From JAPWJZ01 sp965279315 (GTDB lineage Bacteria > Pseudomonadota > Alphaproteobacteria > Micavibrionales > UBA2020): DNA of 64,000 nt. The position numbers were made by a program, and so were the translations under genes. Location of the stretch: the NCBI GenBank assembly GCA_965279315.1, contig OZ257145.1:2232001-2296000 (forward strand), read 5' to 3'. Below are positions 26,701-35,451 of this stretch, piece by piece. Position 1 is the first letter of the stretch. The number at the start of each line of letters is the position of its first letter. The notes under the pieces were generated by a model. It saw only the letters and a program-made list of their open reading frames with translations, was not told the origin of the DNA and made no database searches.

Positions 26701-28557
26701 CTAGGCGTTTTTCCGGCACCAGAAAATGTAGCAGGCGCGGAAGGTATCGGGCGCGCTTTTTTCGAACGCCGCCCAATGCGCAAGCGTGCCACCCGGCGCA
26801 TCGGCGGGGAAGGCCGCCGCATACTGCGTTTTGACCGGCTGCGGCAGGCTGAATTCGAGGAAGCCAAGGCCCAGCTTGTCCAGCATGTCGGAAATTTCAT
26901 CAAGGCTCAGGTTGCGTTCCTGCACATGGAACATCATGTCGCGGTACATCGACAGGTGGTAATAATCCTCGAACCCGCTTAGGCTGGCGACCAGTTTCTT
27001 GCCGGTGATTTTCCCGCTGTTGTGACGGAAATCGCGCATGCCGGCAAGGTCGAGGCCGGGGTAATCCTTGCGGATGATATCGTGGCAGGCGATCAGGTTG
27101 CGCCGCGCGGTGCGGCTGTAGAGCGCGATTTTCATGACACCGCCCGGTTTCAGCATGCCGGTCAGCACTTCCCATGCGCGGAACATGTCCTTGATATGGT
27201 GCAGCACACCGCCCGACACGATGCAATCGAACTGCCGCCCGATTTCGCCCAAGCGCAGGATATCCGCCTGGCGGAAGGTGATGTTGGTGATGCCGAATTC
27301 CCGCGCCTTGCCCAATCCATAGGCCATGCTGGTGAGGCTGAGGTCGACGGCCAGCACTTCGGCATCAGGGAACAGCACGGCATATTGCAATGCTTCATGC
27401 CCCGTGCCGCAGCCCGCGACCAGAATTTGCGCGCCTTTTTTCTGGAGCGCTTCAGCCGGTTTTTCAACGGCCAGCCATTTGGGCAGTTTTCCCCATTTGG
27501 GATACGGCGATTCCTCGTACTGTTCGCGCACCAGCTTGGATACTTCGTCATCAATGCTGGTAATAGCAGGAATTTCAAGGCGGCGCGCCTGCAATGCGAA
27601 ATGTTCGGTCAGCTGGATGGCGATGACATCGGCGATGGGCGAATTTGCAAAATCTTTTTCAATTTTTTGCGCGTCCTGCAACAAATGCAGCGGAGCGTAA
27701 CAGGCATATATCGCGACCAGATGCGCCTCGGGCTGTGTGGTGATTTTCTGTTTCAGGCTGTCGGTCAGCGCGATCTCGACGGCAGTCGGCACAAGGATGT
27801 ATTCGGTATTATAGGCGTAATGCGATACCGCGCCCGCCAGTTGCGCGAAAGCATCCTTGCCAAGCGCGGCGGCGATCGCATCTGTATCCTGCAACAACGT
27901 GCGGCGCAGGCGCGCAATGAAGCTTTCGAATTCCAGGTTGAAGATCGTCAGGTATCGCAGCCCTAGCAGGAAAAACGGCGCCAGCAGAGGTTTCAAAGCA
28001 GAACCCGTGGGCAGCGTTTCGGGCGCTGGCTTGCCGAACAACCCGCCCAGCAATCCCCTGGACGGCGCGTAGAACGGCTGCAGCGCGGGATGCAGCAGGA
28101 ATGTGTTGAACCACAAAGCCTGCAGCGGATACACGTCGATTTGCTGCGTCTTTAGGCAGGTGATGATGGCTTCCTCGACCACTTCGCTGTAATTGACGAA
28201 ATTGACGCGCTGGCTCATGCCGATAAAGCGTTCCAGATAGGCGATATTGGCGGGGTCGTGGCGGATGGCGAAAGCGTAATAGGCGCAAGCCTGCAGCATG
28301 TCGCCCGCATCGAAAAACGTCTCGGCCAGTTGCGACAGCGTGGCGGGGTCTTCAGGCGACAGTTTCAGCGATTCCTGATGCCAGACAAGCGCCTCCGGCA
28401 ATTGTTTGGTGAAGCGGCACAGCACGCCCATATAGCGGAAGGCGACGGGGTTTTTCTGCAGCGCGATCGACTGCTCCAGCGTTTGGCGCGCCTCGTCAAA
28501 GCGTTTTTGCTCGATCATGCCTTTGGCGGCAAGGTTGAGTTCGTTGATCTGGTTCAT
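26701..28557 (-). CDS. TPR and class I SAM-methyltransferase protein, paralogue 2
   Basis: This 618-residue protein begins with tetratricopeptide-like helices (about residues 1-110). A helical middle of unknown function follows, then a C-terminal SAM-dependent methyltransferase. The linker motif VREQYEESPYPKW precedes the methyltransferase. ILVAGCGTGHEAL is the SAM-binding motif I, and VSGGVLHHIKD the motif IV region. I set the start at 28557, with AGGAA seven bases upstream; the frame is open further but would overlap the upstream paralogue. It lies 19 bp after that paralogue, on the same strand. The substrate is unknown; the TPR part suggests a protein partner. Confidence 0.85.
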   Translation of the reverse strand: MNQINELNLAAKGMIEQKRFDEARQTLEQSIALQKNPVAFRYMGVLCRFTKQLPEALVWHQESLKLSPEDPATLSQLAETFFDAGDMLQACAYYAFAIRHDPANIAYLERFIGMSQRVNFVNYSEVVEEAIITCLKTQQIDVYPLQALWFNTFLLHPALQPFYAPSRGLLGGLFGKPAPETLPTGSALKPLLAPFFLLGLRYLTIFNLEFESFIARLRRTLLQDTDAIAAALGKDAFAQLAGAVSHYAYNTEYILVPTAVEIALTDSLKQKITTQPEAHLVAIYACYAPLHLLQDAQKIEKDFANSPIADVIAIQLTEHFALQARRLEIPAITSIDDEVSKLVREQYEESPYPKWGKLPKWLAVEKPAEALQKKGAQILVAGCGTGHEALQYAVLFPDAEVLAVDLSLTSMAYGLGKAREFGITNITFRQADILRLGEIGRQFDCIVSGGVLHHIKDMFRAWEVLTGMLKPGGVMKIALYSRTARRNLIACHDIIRKDYPGLDLAGMRDFRHNSGKITGKKLVASLSGFEDYYHLSMYRDMMFHVQERNLSLDEISDMLDKLGLGFLEFSLPQPVKTQYAAAFPADAPGGTLAHWAAFEKSAPDTFRACYIFWCRKNA

Positions 28558-28576
28558 GATAATTCCTGAAACGGCA

Positions 28577-30535
28577 TCATTTCCGGCACCAGAACTGGTA
28601 CATGCCAAGGAAAAGCTGCGGATGTGATTGTTCGAATTGATGCCAGTTGGCAAGCGATGTTGCGGTGGGGTCGGCAGGATAGGCTGCAACATATTGCGCG
28701 ATGACCGGCTGCGGCAGGATGAATTGTAGGAAAACGAGGTTCAGGCGCTTCAGCGCGGCATCGATGCCCGGGATATCAAAGCAATGTTCCTGCACATGGA
28801 ACAGCATGTCGCGGTACATTGCGGCATGATAATAATCGCTGACCGCCGAAATGGTGTTCAGCACATGCTTGTCCAGCAGCGTTGCGCTCTGCCCGCGGAA
28901 ATCGCGCATGCCTTCAATCGTCGGCGGGAAACCTTTTTGCTTGATGATGTCCTGCGCGACGACCAGGTGTTTGCGCGCGATTTTGCTGTAGAGCGCGATA
29001 CGCATTAACCCGCCCGGGTTCAGCAGGCTGGTCAGCACCTCCCAACCCTTCAGCGGGTCGTGCAGGTGGTGCAGCACGCCGCCTGAAACAATGCCGTCGA
29101 AGCGTTCGGTCAGGCTGCCCAGCTGCAAGATATCCGCCTGCCGGAAGGTGATGTTTTTGAAACCCAGTTTCCCTGTCTGCGCCTGCGCATAGGAAAGGCT
29201 TGCCAGACTGAGATCGACGGCGAGGATTTGCGCCTCCGGCAATACAGTGGCAATCTGCGCCGCTTCCTGCCCCGTGCCGCAACCCGCGATCAATATCTTC
29301 GCGCCCGGCTTGCGCAAGGGGTCGGCCACGCGCTCCAGCGTCAGGTTGCGCGGAATGGTTTTCCAGCGGGGGTAGGGGGATTCCTCGTACTGCTCGCGCA
29401 CCTTCACCGATACGGCATCGGCAATCGGCGTGATTGCCGGGATATTTTTTGCGGCGGTTTCGCGCGCGCGCAATTCGGACACTTGCGTTTCAATCACGCC
29501 CGCCAGTTCGGCCCGCTGCGTGAGGCCGTTTGCAATCGCATCAATATCGGCAATTTGTTGCAACGGCGCGTAACAGGCGCGTAACGCGATATCGACAGGC
29601 GTTATGCCGAGCGCAGGGACTTTCGCCGTTTCTCCAACTGTCACATGCAGGATGTAATCGGTGTTGAAACAATACTGCGCAAGGCTCGCGGCGATCGACA
29701 GCCGTTCCTGTGCTGAAAACCGTTCGGGTCGCAGCAGCAATGCCTTCCGCAAAGCAGTCAAAAATTCCTCGAACGCCATCGTGTAGATGGTGATCTTTTC
29801 AAGGCCGAGAAGGAAAAACGGTTTCATCAGCGGCGAAAAATCGGTCGCCTTGTCGAATAGCGCGGGGTCGAAAGACGCGCTGGCATCATCCCGGGCGGGC
29901 AGGGCGGCCGCCATGCGTTCCTTGATCTTGCCGAAAAAACCGCCCTGTTTTTCCGCCGCGCGCTTTACGGCATAGAGCCGCCGGAAATCCGGGTTCAGGG
30001 TGAAGGTATTGTACCAAAGCCCCTGCGCCCCTGCGCAATCGAGGCCGGGCGTTTTCAGGCAATCGAGCAGGGTATTTTCGATAACGTGGTTATACTGGAA
30101 AAACACCGCATCGCGGGACAGGTGGATAAACCGTTCCTTATACCGGATTTCCTGCGGCGCGGCGGCGATGGCGAGTGTCGAATAACCGACCGCTTTTTCG
30201 GTATTCCCGAGTTCGAAATACGCCTCCGCCAACATGGCGAGGGAGGCATGGTCACCGGCATCCTGCTCCAGAGCCTTCTCAAAGAAGGGGGTGCTGTCGC
30301 GGTGGTTGCGCAGCATGAACTGGATATTGCCAAGCCCGCGATAGGCGGCGGCTGTTTTCTGCAGCTTCAGCGACGCTTCAAGGCTGGCCTGCGCCGGCCC
30401 CAGCTGCTGTTGCTGCAACTGGCTGCGCGCCTGCTGGATCAGTTCTTCCGCGGTCTGGGGGGCGGTGGACAAAGGGTTTCTGCGGCCTTTTTTCAGCGGG
30501 TTGACGGTGTCTGATTTTGAGCAAAAACCCTTCAC
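28577..30535 (-). CDS. TPR and class I SAM-methyltransferase protein, paralogue 1
   Basis: This protein of about 652 residues has the same three-part layout as its downstream neighbour: N-terminal TPR-like repeats, helical middle, then VREQYEESPYPRW, motif I ILIAGCGTGQEA and VSGGVLHHLHD. The two are clearly a tandem duplication diverged throughout, including the matching ends LPQPVIAQYVAAYPAD here and LPQPVKTQYAAAFPAD there. The start is uncertain: a GTG at 30535 overlaps the divergent valS promoter, and a TTG at 30472 would shorten it by 21 residues. Neither has a strong ribosome-binding site. Confidence 0.8.
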   Translation of the reverse strand: MKGFCSKSDTVNPLKKGRRNPLSTAPQTAEELIQQARSQLQQQQLGPAQASLEASLKLQKTAAAYRGLGNIQFMLRNHRDSTPFFEKALEQDAGDHASLAMLAEAYFELGNTEKAVGYSTLAIAAAPQEIRYKERFIHLSRDAVFFQYNHVIENTLLDCLKTPGLDCAGAQGLWYNTFTLNPDFRRLYAVKRAAEKQGGFFGKIKERMAAALPARDDASASFDPALFDKATDFSPLMKPFFLLGLEKITIYTMAFEEFLTALRKALLLRPERFSAQERLSIAASLAQYCFNTDYILHVTVGETAKVPALGITPVDIALRACYAPLQQIADIDAIANGLTQRAELAGVIETQVSELRARETAAKNIPAITPIADAVSVKVREQYEESPYPRWKTIPRNLTLERVADPLRKPGAKILIAGCGTGQEAAQIATVLPEAQILAVDLSLASLSYAQAQTGKLGFKNITFRQADILQLGSLTERFDGIVSGGVLHHLHDPLKGWEVLTSLLNPGGLMRIALYSKIARKHLVVAQDIIKQKGFPPTIEGMRDFRGQSATLLDKHVLNTISAVSDYYHAAMYRDMLFHVQEHCFDIPGIDAALKRLNLVFLQFILPQPVIAQYVAAYPADPTATSLANWHQFEQSHPQLFLGMYQFWCRK

Positions 30536-30560
30536 AAATCAATGCTTTTACGCGTATATT
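30531..30560 (+). promoter_or_regulatory. sigma70-type promoter of valS
   Basis: TTCACA (30531-30536) and TATATT (30555-30560) with an 18-bp spacer lie 26 bp before the valS ATG. The -35 box overlaps the possible start of the divergent methyltransferase gene. Confidence 0.55.
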
Positions 30561-30585
30561 ATGTATCTAAAATTTGGGGAAAAAC

Positions 30586-33267
30586 ATGCTCGATAAAACC
30601 TTCGAAAGCAAAGACGTCGAAAAGAAACATTACGAACTCTGGGAAAAATCCGGAGCCTTCACCGCCGACGTCAACAGCAACAAGGCACCCTATTGCATCC
30701 CCATGCCGCCGCCCAACGTCACGGGCAGCCTGCATATGGGCCACGCCCTGAACACGACCATTCAGGACATCATTTCGCGCTTCGAGCGCATGCAGGGCCG
30801 CGACGTTCTCTGGCAGCCAGGCACCGACCATGCCGGCATCGCAACCCAGATGGTTGTGGAACGCCTGCTGGGGGAAGAAAAGAAAACGCGCCATGACCTC
30901 GGCCGTGAAAAATTCCTGGAACGCGTCTGGCAGTGGAAGGAAGAATCCGGCAACACGATTACCGGCCAGCTGCGCCGCCTCGGCGCGACGCCCGACTGGA
31001 GCCGCGAGCGTTTCACGATGGATGACGGGCTGAACAAGGCCGTGAACAAGGTGTTCGTGCAGCTGTTCAAGGAAAACCTGATCTACAAAGACAAGCGCCT
31101 CGTCAACTGGGACCCGAAACTGCAGACCGCCATTTCCGACCTCGAGGTTGAGCCGCGCGAGACCAAGGGCAATATGTGGCACTTCAAATACCCGATCAAG
31201 GGTATGGCCGATGCGTTTATTACCATCGCCACCACGCGCCCCGAAACAATGCTGGGCGATACCGCCGTTGCCGTGCATCCGGATGACGACCGTTACAAAG
31301 ACCTCGTCGGCAAGATGGTCGTGCTGCCCATCACGGGCCGGGAAATCCCCATCGTGGCGGACAGCTATGCCGATCCGGAAAAAGGTTCCGGCGCCGTGAA
31401 AATCACGCCCGCGCATGACTTCAACGACTTCGAAGTCGGCAAGCGTCACAACCTGCCCATGATCTCGATCATGGACAAGGATGCAAAAATTGCTGACCCC
31501 GACGGGGCGAACGTGCCTGCTGCCTATGTCGGCATGGACCGTTTCGATGCACGAAAAAAAGTGCTGGAAGAGATCGAGGCGCTTGGCCTGCTGGAAAAAA
31601 TCGACACCCATATGTATCAGGTGCCTTATGGCGACCGCGGCGGCGTGATTATCGAACCGCTGCTGACCGACCAGTGGTATGTCGATGCAAAAACGCTCGC
31701 CCAGCCCGCGATCAAGGCGGTGGACGAGGGCAGGACGAAATTCGTGCCCGCGAACTGGTCGAAAACCTATTACGAATGGATGAACAATATCCAGCCGTGG
31801 TGCATCAGCCGCCAGATCTGGTGGGGTCACCAGATTCCCGCATGGTACGGGCCGGATAATTCCGTATTCGTCGCTGAAACCGAAGCAGAAGCCTATGCCC
31901 AGGCAAAGGCGAAGTTCGGCAAGGATGTGACGCTGGAACGCGACGCCGACGTGCTGGATACATGGTTCTCCTCCGCGCTCTGGCCGTTCTCCACGCTCGG
32001 CTGGCCGGAAAACACGGCGGAAGTGAAGCGTTATTACCCCGCCGAAACGCTCGTCACCGGTTTCGACATCCTGTTCTTCTGGGTCGCCCGCATGATGATG
32101 ATGGGCATCCATTTCATGGGCGATGTGCCGTTCAAGACGGTTTATATCCACGCGCTCGTCCGTGATGAAAAAGGGCAGAAGATGTCGAAGTCGAAAGGCA
32201 ACGTCATCGACCCGCTGAAGATCATCGACGAATACGGCGCGGACGCGTTGCGCTTCACCCTGACCGCACTGGCCGCGCAGGGGCGTGACGTGAAACTGTC
32301 GCCGGCGCGCGTAGAGGGTTACCGCAACTTCGCCACCAAATTGTGGAACGCCTCGCGCTTCTGCGAAATGAACGGCTGCACGCTGAAGCTGGATTTCAAG
32401 CCCGACAGCGTCAAACAGACCATCAACAAATGGATCATCAGCGAGCTGGCAACCGTCAGCCGCCAGACGGCGGAGGCTTTGAAGGCGTACAAGTTCAACG
32501 AAGCCGCGATGCACCTGTACCATTTCACCTGGGGCACGTTCTGCGACTGGTATATCGAATTCACCAAGCCGCTGATTACAGGTGCGGATGAATCCGTGAA
32601 GCAGGAAACGCGCGACACCACCGGCTGGGTGCTGGACCAGCTGTTGCTGCTCCTCAACCCCATCATGCCGTACCTGACCGAAGAGTTGCATATGCACCTG
32701 CTCGGCAAATCGGAAGCGTCGCATGACAAAGCCGACTGGCTGCAAAGCAAGGCATGGCCGGAGTTTTCGGACAAGATTATCGACAAGGCGGCACAGGCCG
32801 AAATGAACTGGGTCGTGCGCCTGATCTCGGAAATCCGTTCCGTCCGCTCCGACATGAACGTGCCGGCGGCGGCGCAGATCAAGATGCTGCTGCAGGGGGC
32901 GAATGCCACCAGCAAACAGCGCCTGAAAACTTATAACGATATCATCAAGCGCCTTGCGCGCCTGTCGGAAGCGGAGGCGAACGATACCGCCGCGCCCAAG
33001 GGCTCGCTGCAGATGGTGATCGACGAGGCAAGCATCGTGCTGCCGCTCGCCGATGTGGTCGATATCAAGCTGGAAAGCGCGCGCCTGCAAAAAGAAATCG
33101 AAAAGGCGAATGCGAATATCGAGCGCATCAACAAGATGCTCAATAACCCTGCCTTCCTTGCGAAAGCACCGGAAGAAGTGGTGGTGGAGCAGACTGAATC
33201 GCGCACCGAAGCCGAGAACCTGAAGTCGAAACTGGCGCAGGCCCTCAAACAGCTTGAGGCTGCATGA
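30586..33267 (+). CDS. valS: Valine--tRNA ligase
   Basis: Charges tRNA-Val; class I synthetase of 893 residues. The HIGH-type motif is in PPPNVTGSLHMGHALN near residue 43, and KMSKSKGN near residue 530. An editing domain sits between (TTRPETMLGDTAVAVHP), and the C-terminal coiled-coil arm ends the protein. The ATG at 30586 has GGGGA five bases upstream; a TTG at 30574 is in frame but lies on that ribosome-binding site. It overlaps the next gene by four bases (ATGA). Confidence 0.98.
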   Translation: MLDKTFESKDVEKKHYELWEKSGAFTADVNSNKAPYCIPMPPPNVTGSLHMGHALNTTIQDIISRFERMQGRDVLWQPGTDHAGIATQMVVERLLGEEKKTRHDLGREKFLERVWQWKEESGNTITGQLRRLGATPDWSRERFTMDDGLNKAVNKVFVQLFKENLIYKDKRLVNWDPKLQTAISDLEVEPRETKGNMWHFKYPIKGMADAFITIATTRPETMLGDTAVAVHPDDDRYKDLVGKMVVLPITGREIPIVADSYADPEKGSGAVKITPAHDFNDFEVGKRHNLPMISIMDKDAKIADPDGANVPAAYVGMDRFDARKKVLEEIEALGLLEKIDTHMYQVPYGDRGGVIIEPLLTDQWYVDAKTLAQPAIKAVDEGRTKFVPANWSKTYYEWMNNIQPWCISRQIWWGHQIPAWYGPDNSVFVAETEAEAYAQAKAKFGKDVTLERDADVLDTWFSSALWPFSTLGWPENTAEVKRYYPAETLVTGFDILFFWVARMMMMGIHFMGDVPFKTVYIHALVRDEKGQKMSKSKGNVIDPLKIIDEYGADALRFTLTALAAQGRDVKLSPARVEGYRNFATKLWNASRFCEMNGCTLKLDFKPDSVKQTINKWIISELATVSRQTAEALKAYKFNEAAMHLYHFTWGTFCDWYIEFTKPLITGADESVKQETRDTTGWVLDQLLLLLNPIMPYLTEELHMHLLGKSEASHDKADWLQSKAWPEFSDKIIDKAAQAEMNWVVRLISEIRSVRSDMNVPAAAQIKMLLQGANATSKQRLKTYNDIIKRLARLSEAEANDTAAPKGSLQMVIDEASIVLPLADVVDIKLESARLQKEIEKANANIERINKMLNNPAFLAKAPEEVVVEQTESRTEAENLKSKLAQALKQLEAA

Positions 33268-33755
33268 GCCTGAAAGACAAAATGGGGCCGAACGCCTTCC
33301 GCTTTTTCCTCAACCTCTGGCCGCCGTTCCTCGGCGCCAATGTGAAGGTGAAGGAAATCAGCAAGGACTTTACCGACATCAAGGTCCAGATGAAGCTGCG
33401 CAAGTGGAACAGCAATTACGTCGGCACGCATTTTGGCGGCTCTATCTTCTCCATGACCGACCCGTTCTTTGCGATGATCCTGCTGAAAAACCTCGGCAAG
33501 GACTACATCGTCTGGGACAAGTCGTCGGAAATCAAGTTCAAGAAACCGGGCAAGGGAACAATCACCGCCCATTTCAACATCAGCGCCGCACGCCTGCAGG
33601 AAATCCGCGACCTCGCCGATAAAAACGACAAGGTGGAGCCCACCTTTATCGTCGAAGTGAAGGACGAAAAGGGCGATGTGGTGGCGGAAGTTTCCAAGAC
33701 GCTGTATGTGCGCCGCAAGGACAAGCTGCCCAAACCGCGCGCGCCGAAGCCCTGA
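33264..33755 (+). CDS. DUF4442 hotdog-fold protein
   Basis: This 163-residue protein is coupled to valS by ATGA overlap. The segment NSNYVGTHFGGSIFSMTDPFFAMIL is the central helix of a hotdog fold, as in acyl-CoA thioesterase-like DUF4442 proteins. VWDKSSEIKFKKPGKGTITAHF forms following strands. Thioesterase activity is plausible from the fold but no catalytic residue can be assigned with confidence. The adjacency to valS probably only reflects transcription. Confidence 0.8.
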   Translation: MSLKDKMGPNAFRFFLNLWPPFLGANVKVKEISKDFTDIKVQMKLRKWNSNYVGTHFGGSIFSMTDPFFAMILLKNLGKDYIVWDKSSEIKFKKPGKGTITAHFNISAARLQEIRDLADKNDKVEPTFIVEVKDEKGDVVAEVSKTLYVRRKDKLPKPRAPKP

Positions 33756-33780
33756 TAACCCGCTGAAATCGCTGCCAGCT

Positions 33781-33809
33781 TTGACAATTTTACCATAACG
33801 GGGTATGAT
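33781..33809 (+). promoter_or_regulatory. sigma70-type promoter
   Basis: A perfect TTGACA (33781-33786), 17-bp spacer and TATGAT (33804-33809). It precedes the gene starting at 33835. The -10 box covers the upstream in-frame ATG codons at 33805 and 33808, which argues against those starts. Confidence 0.75.
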
Positions 33810-33834
33810 GGTGCATCAACCCGAAAGCATCATC

Positions 33835-34557
33835 ATGGGCGGCATTCCACCAAAGGGAAAATTGCAGGCAGGCTTCAACACCGAAGCCGGCGATGATGCG
33901 CCGCAAATGCTGTATCACGCGATCCCCGTTGCGCCGCAGGGAAATGAAATCCGCCTGAGCGAAAAATATGGCGCGAAAATCCCGGCCGAAGTTTTGCAGC
34001 AGTTGAATGTGGCCGGCACCGACCATCATCCGCCGCTTGTTTTCGCGACCGCGCATCTGTCGAAGGCGCTGGCATTCGGATTGGACGGCTTTGCGGGCGA
34101 CAAGCTGATGAACATGGCGATCCATGGAACGGATGACGAGCTTGTCATCGTCACCAACCGCAACGACACGATGGGCAGGAAACGCAATGGCGCGATCTAT
34201 TCATTTTCCGGCGCAGGCTTTGCCGAATTGCCGAACATGGAACGCCAGCTGGTATCGGCAACCGCCGTGCCGTTCAGCCAGACGGTCAAGGTGATGGATG
34301 TGACCTCCGCCGAAGACCTCATGCGGGCGGGATTGCAGATATTGTCGTTCAGGGAAACCGCGCGCGAATTGTGGCAAGACCCGAAAATCGATGCGCTGCT
34401 GAAGGGTGATTTTAACAAGGGCATGCGGGAGATGATCGCGGAGGGGCGCGTTGTGTGGGAAAACCATGCGCGGGGCATCAACCCCAGCCCTGCGCTTGCC
34501 CGACAGCTTGGCATCGACACCGCGCCCACGCCCGCGTTGAAACAGCATAAAATGTGA
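33835..34557 (+). CDS. Unrecognised protein sharing a domain with the Nudix fusion at 36707
   Basis: This 240-residue protein belongs to no family I can name. From about residue 60 it reads PPLVFATAHLSKALAF, ELVIVTNRND, a GAIYSFSG block, QLVS..VPF and a C-terminal MIAEGRVVWENHARGI. The same order of motifs appears in the C-terminal half of the Nudix protein 2.9 kb downstream (DVVVIIEDRD, ... MVADGTLVYENAARNI). No signal peptide or membrane segment is present. I chose the start at 33835 because the two ATGs upstream fall inside the -10 box. The duplicated hairpin element begins right at its stop codon. Confidence 0.8.
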   Translation: MGGIPPKGKLQAGFNTEAGDDAPQMLYHAIPVAPQGNEIRLSEKYGAKIPAEVLQQLNVAGTDHHPPLVFATAHLSKALAFGLDGFAGDKLMNMAIHGTDDELVIVTNRNDTMGRKRNGAIYSFSGAGFAELPNMERQLVSATAVPFSQTVKVMDVTSAEDLMRAGLQILSFRETARELWQDPKIDALLKGDFNKGMREMIAEGRVVWENHARGINPSPALARQLGIDTAPTPALKQHKM

Positions 34558-34720
34558 CAAAAGAAGGAGAGGCAAGGTGAAAACCTTGCCTCTCCGTTTG
34601 CCAGCCATGAGGCCGGAAACTCTAAACTGATAGGAGCGGAAAGACCTTGTTGCGATCCTTAAAAACGCGACGAATTCTTGCCTCTCCCGTTAAGCCTACA
34701 AAGCACCGCGCAGATGGTTC
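34557..34720. repeat. structured non-coding element, copy 1
   Basis: First of two tandem related copies in the 418-bp gene-free gap 34558-34975. It opens with ACAAAAGAAGGAGAGGCAA. Hairpin I is a perfect 13-bp stem (34566-34578 with 34583-34595) with a GAAA loop. Then come GGCCGGAAAC and ACTGATAGGA. Hairpin II pairs 34633-34643 with 34677-34687 (9 of 11 pairs), followed by CCCGTTAA and a GTTCCGAAAAA tail. Hairpin I may also end the upstream transcript. The arms of hairpin II differ between the copies but stay complementary. Confidence 0.7.
34566..34598 (+). terminator. hairpin terminator candidate after the 33835 gene
   Basis: A perfect 13-bp stem with a GAAA tetraloop starts 9 bp after the stop codon. 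Only GTTT follows, so termination would be weak. It is also hairpin I of the repeated element. Confidence 0.45.
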
Positions 34721-34733
34721 CGAAAAAAAATGC

Positions 34734-34965
34734 ACAAAGAAGGAGAGGCAAAGCTATAAGAATACAGCCTTGCCTCTCCCATTGGTCCGACCCTCTCGCG
34801 CTCCTATACACAGTCCCACAGGATTTGACCGGGGACAAAAGGGCAAGCGGCCGGAAAACTGATAGGAAACGAAGATAACTAGATGGTTTTGACACCGATT
34901 AGATGCCTTCGTTTCCCGTTTAATCCAATGAACAACCTGCCTTGTTTGTTCCTGAAAAAGGTCTA
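34734..34965. repeat. structured non-coding element, copy 2
   Basis: Second copy, opening with ACAAAGAAGGAGAGGCAA at 34734-34751. Hairpin I pairs GGAGAGGCAA (34742-34751) with TTGCCTCTCC (34770-34779). A longer insert leads to GGCCGGAAAACTGATAGGA (34849-34867). Hairpin II pairs GGAAACGAAG (34865-34874) with CTTCGTTTCC (34907-34916), again followed by CCCGTTTAA and a GTTCCTGAAAAAGG tail. It reads as a diverged duplicate of 34557-34720 whose stems are kept by paired changes. Confidence 0.7.
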
Positions 34966-34969
34966 AAAT
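34942..34969 (+). promoter_or_regulatory. possible promoter for the 34976 gene
   Basis: TTGTTT (34942-34947), 16-bp spacer and TAAAAT (34964-34969). The -10 ends only 6 bp before the ATG at 34976, so the transcript would be leaderless or nearly so. Weak. Confidence 0.3.
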
Positions 34970-34975
34970 AAATTC

Positions 34976-35449
34976 ATGATTGAAATCAAGGCACCAGATG
35001 ATTACAGCGGCATCAAGGGGAAGAAAACCATCTTCCTCGCGGGCTCGATTGAAATGGGCAAGGCGGAAAACTGGCAGGAGCGGCTGGTGTCCGCGCTGCG
35101 CCATATCGACTCCCTCGTGCTCAACCCGCGCCGCACCCACTGGAATGCCGAATGGGACCAGAGCATCGACAATCCCTCATTCAAGCAACAGGTGGATTGG
35201 GAGCTGGATGCGATTGCCGCATCCGACATGGTATTCATGTACTTCGCGCCTGAAACGAAATCGCCGATCACGCTGCTGGAGCTTGGCCTGCAGGCGGCGG
35301 CGCACCCGGAAAAACTGCTGGTCTGCTGCCCCGAAGGGTTCTGGCGGCGCGGAAATGTGGATATCGTCTGCCGCCGCTACGGCGTGAAACAGGTCGCCAC
35401 GATTGAAGAATTTGTCAAAGCCGCCGCAAATTACCTGATGGGGAAGTAA
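34976..35449 (+). CDS. Nucleoside 2-deoxyribosyltransferase-like protein
   Basis: This 157-residue protein resembles the small nucleoside 2-deoxyribosyltransferase-like family. The N-terminal KKTIFLAGSIEMGKAENWQ is the substrate loop. RRTHWNAEWDQ follows, then a QVDWELDAIAASDMVFMYFAP segment with the acidic residues typical of the active site, and TLLELGLQAA near residue 100. Enzymes of this fold move or hydrolyse the N-glycosidic bond of deoxynucleosides or nucleotides. The exact substrate cannot be told. The ribosome-binding site is poor. It is followed 2 bp later by a small membrane protein gene. Confidence 0.8.
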   Translation: MIEIKAPDDYSGIKGKKTIFLAGSIEMGKAENWQERLVSALRHIDSLVLNPRRTHWNAEWDQSIDNPSFKQQVDWELDAIAASDMVFMYFAPETKSPITLLELGLQAAAHPEKLLVCCPEGFWRRGNVDIVCRRYGVKQVATIEEFVKAAANYLMGK

Positions 35450-35451
35450 GC

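Noticed and set aside
30559..33090. 843-residue open frame on the minus strand opposite valS
   Set aside because: Antisense shadow of a certain valS; no ribosome-binding site and no recognisable domain.
34557..34965. Integron attC sites or a CRISPR array
   Set aside because: The inverted repeats lack paired RYYYAAC/GTTRRRY core sites, there are only two copies, and there are no regular spacers or integrase/cas genes.
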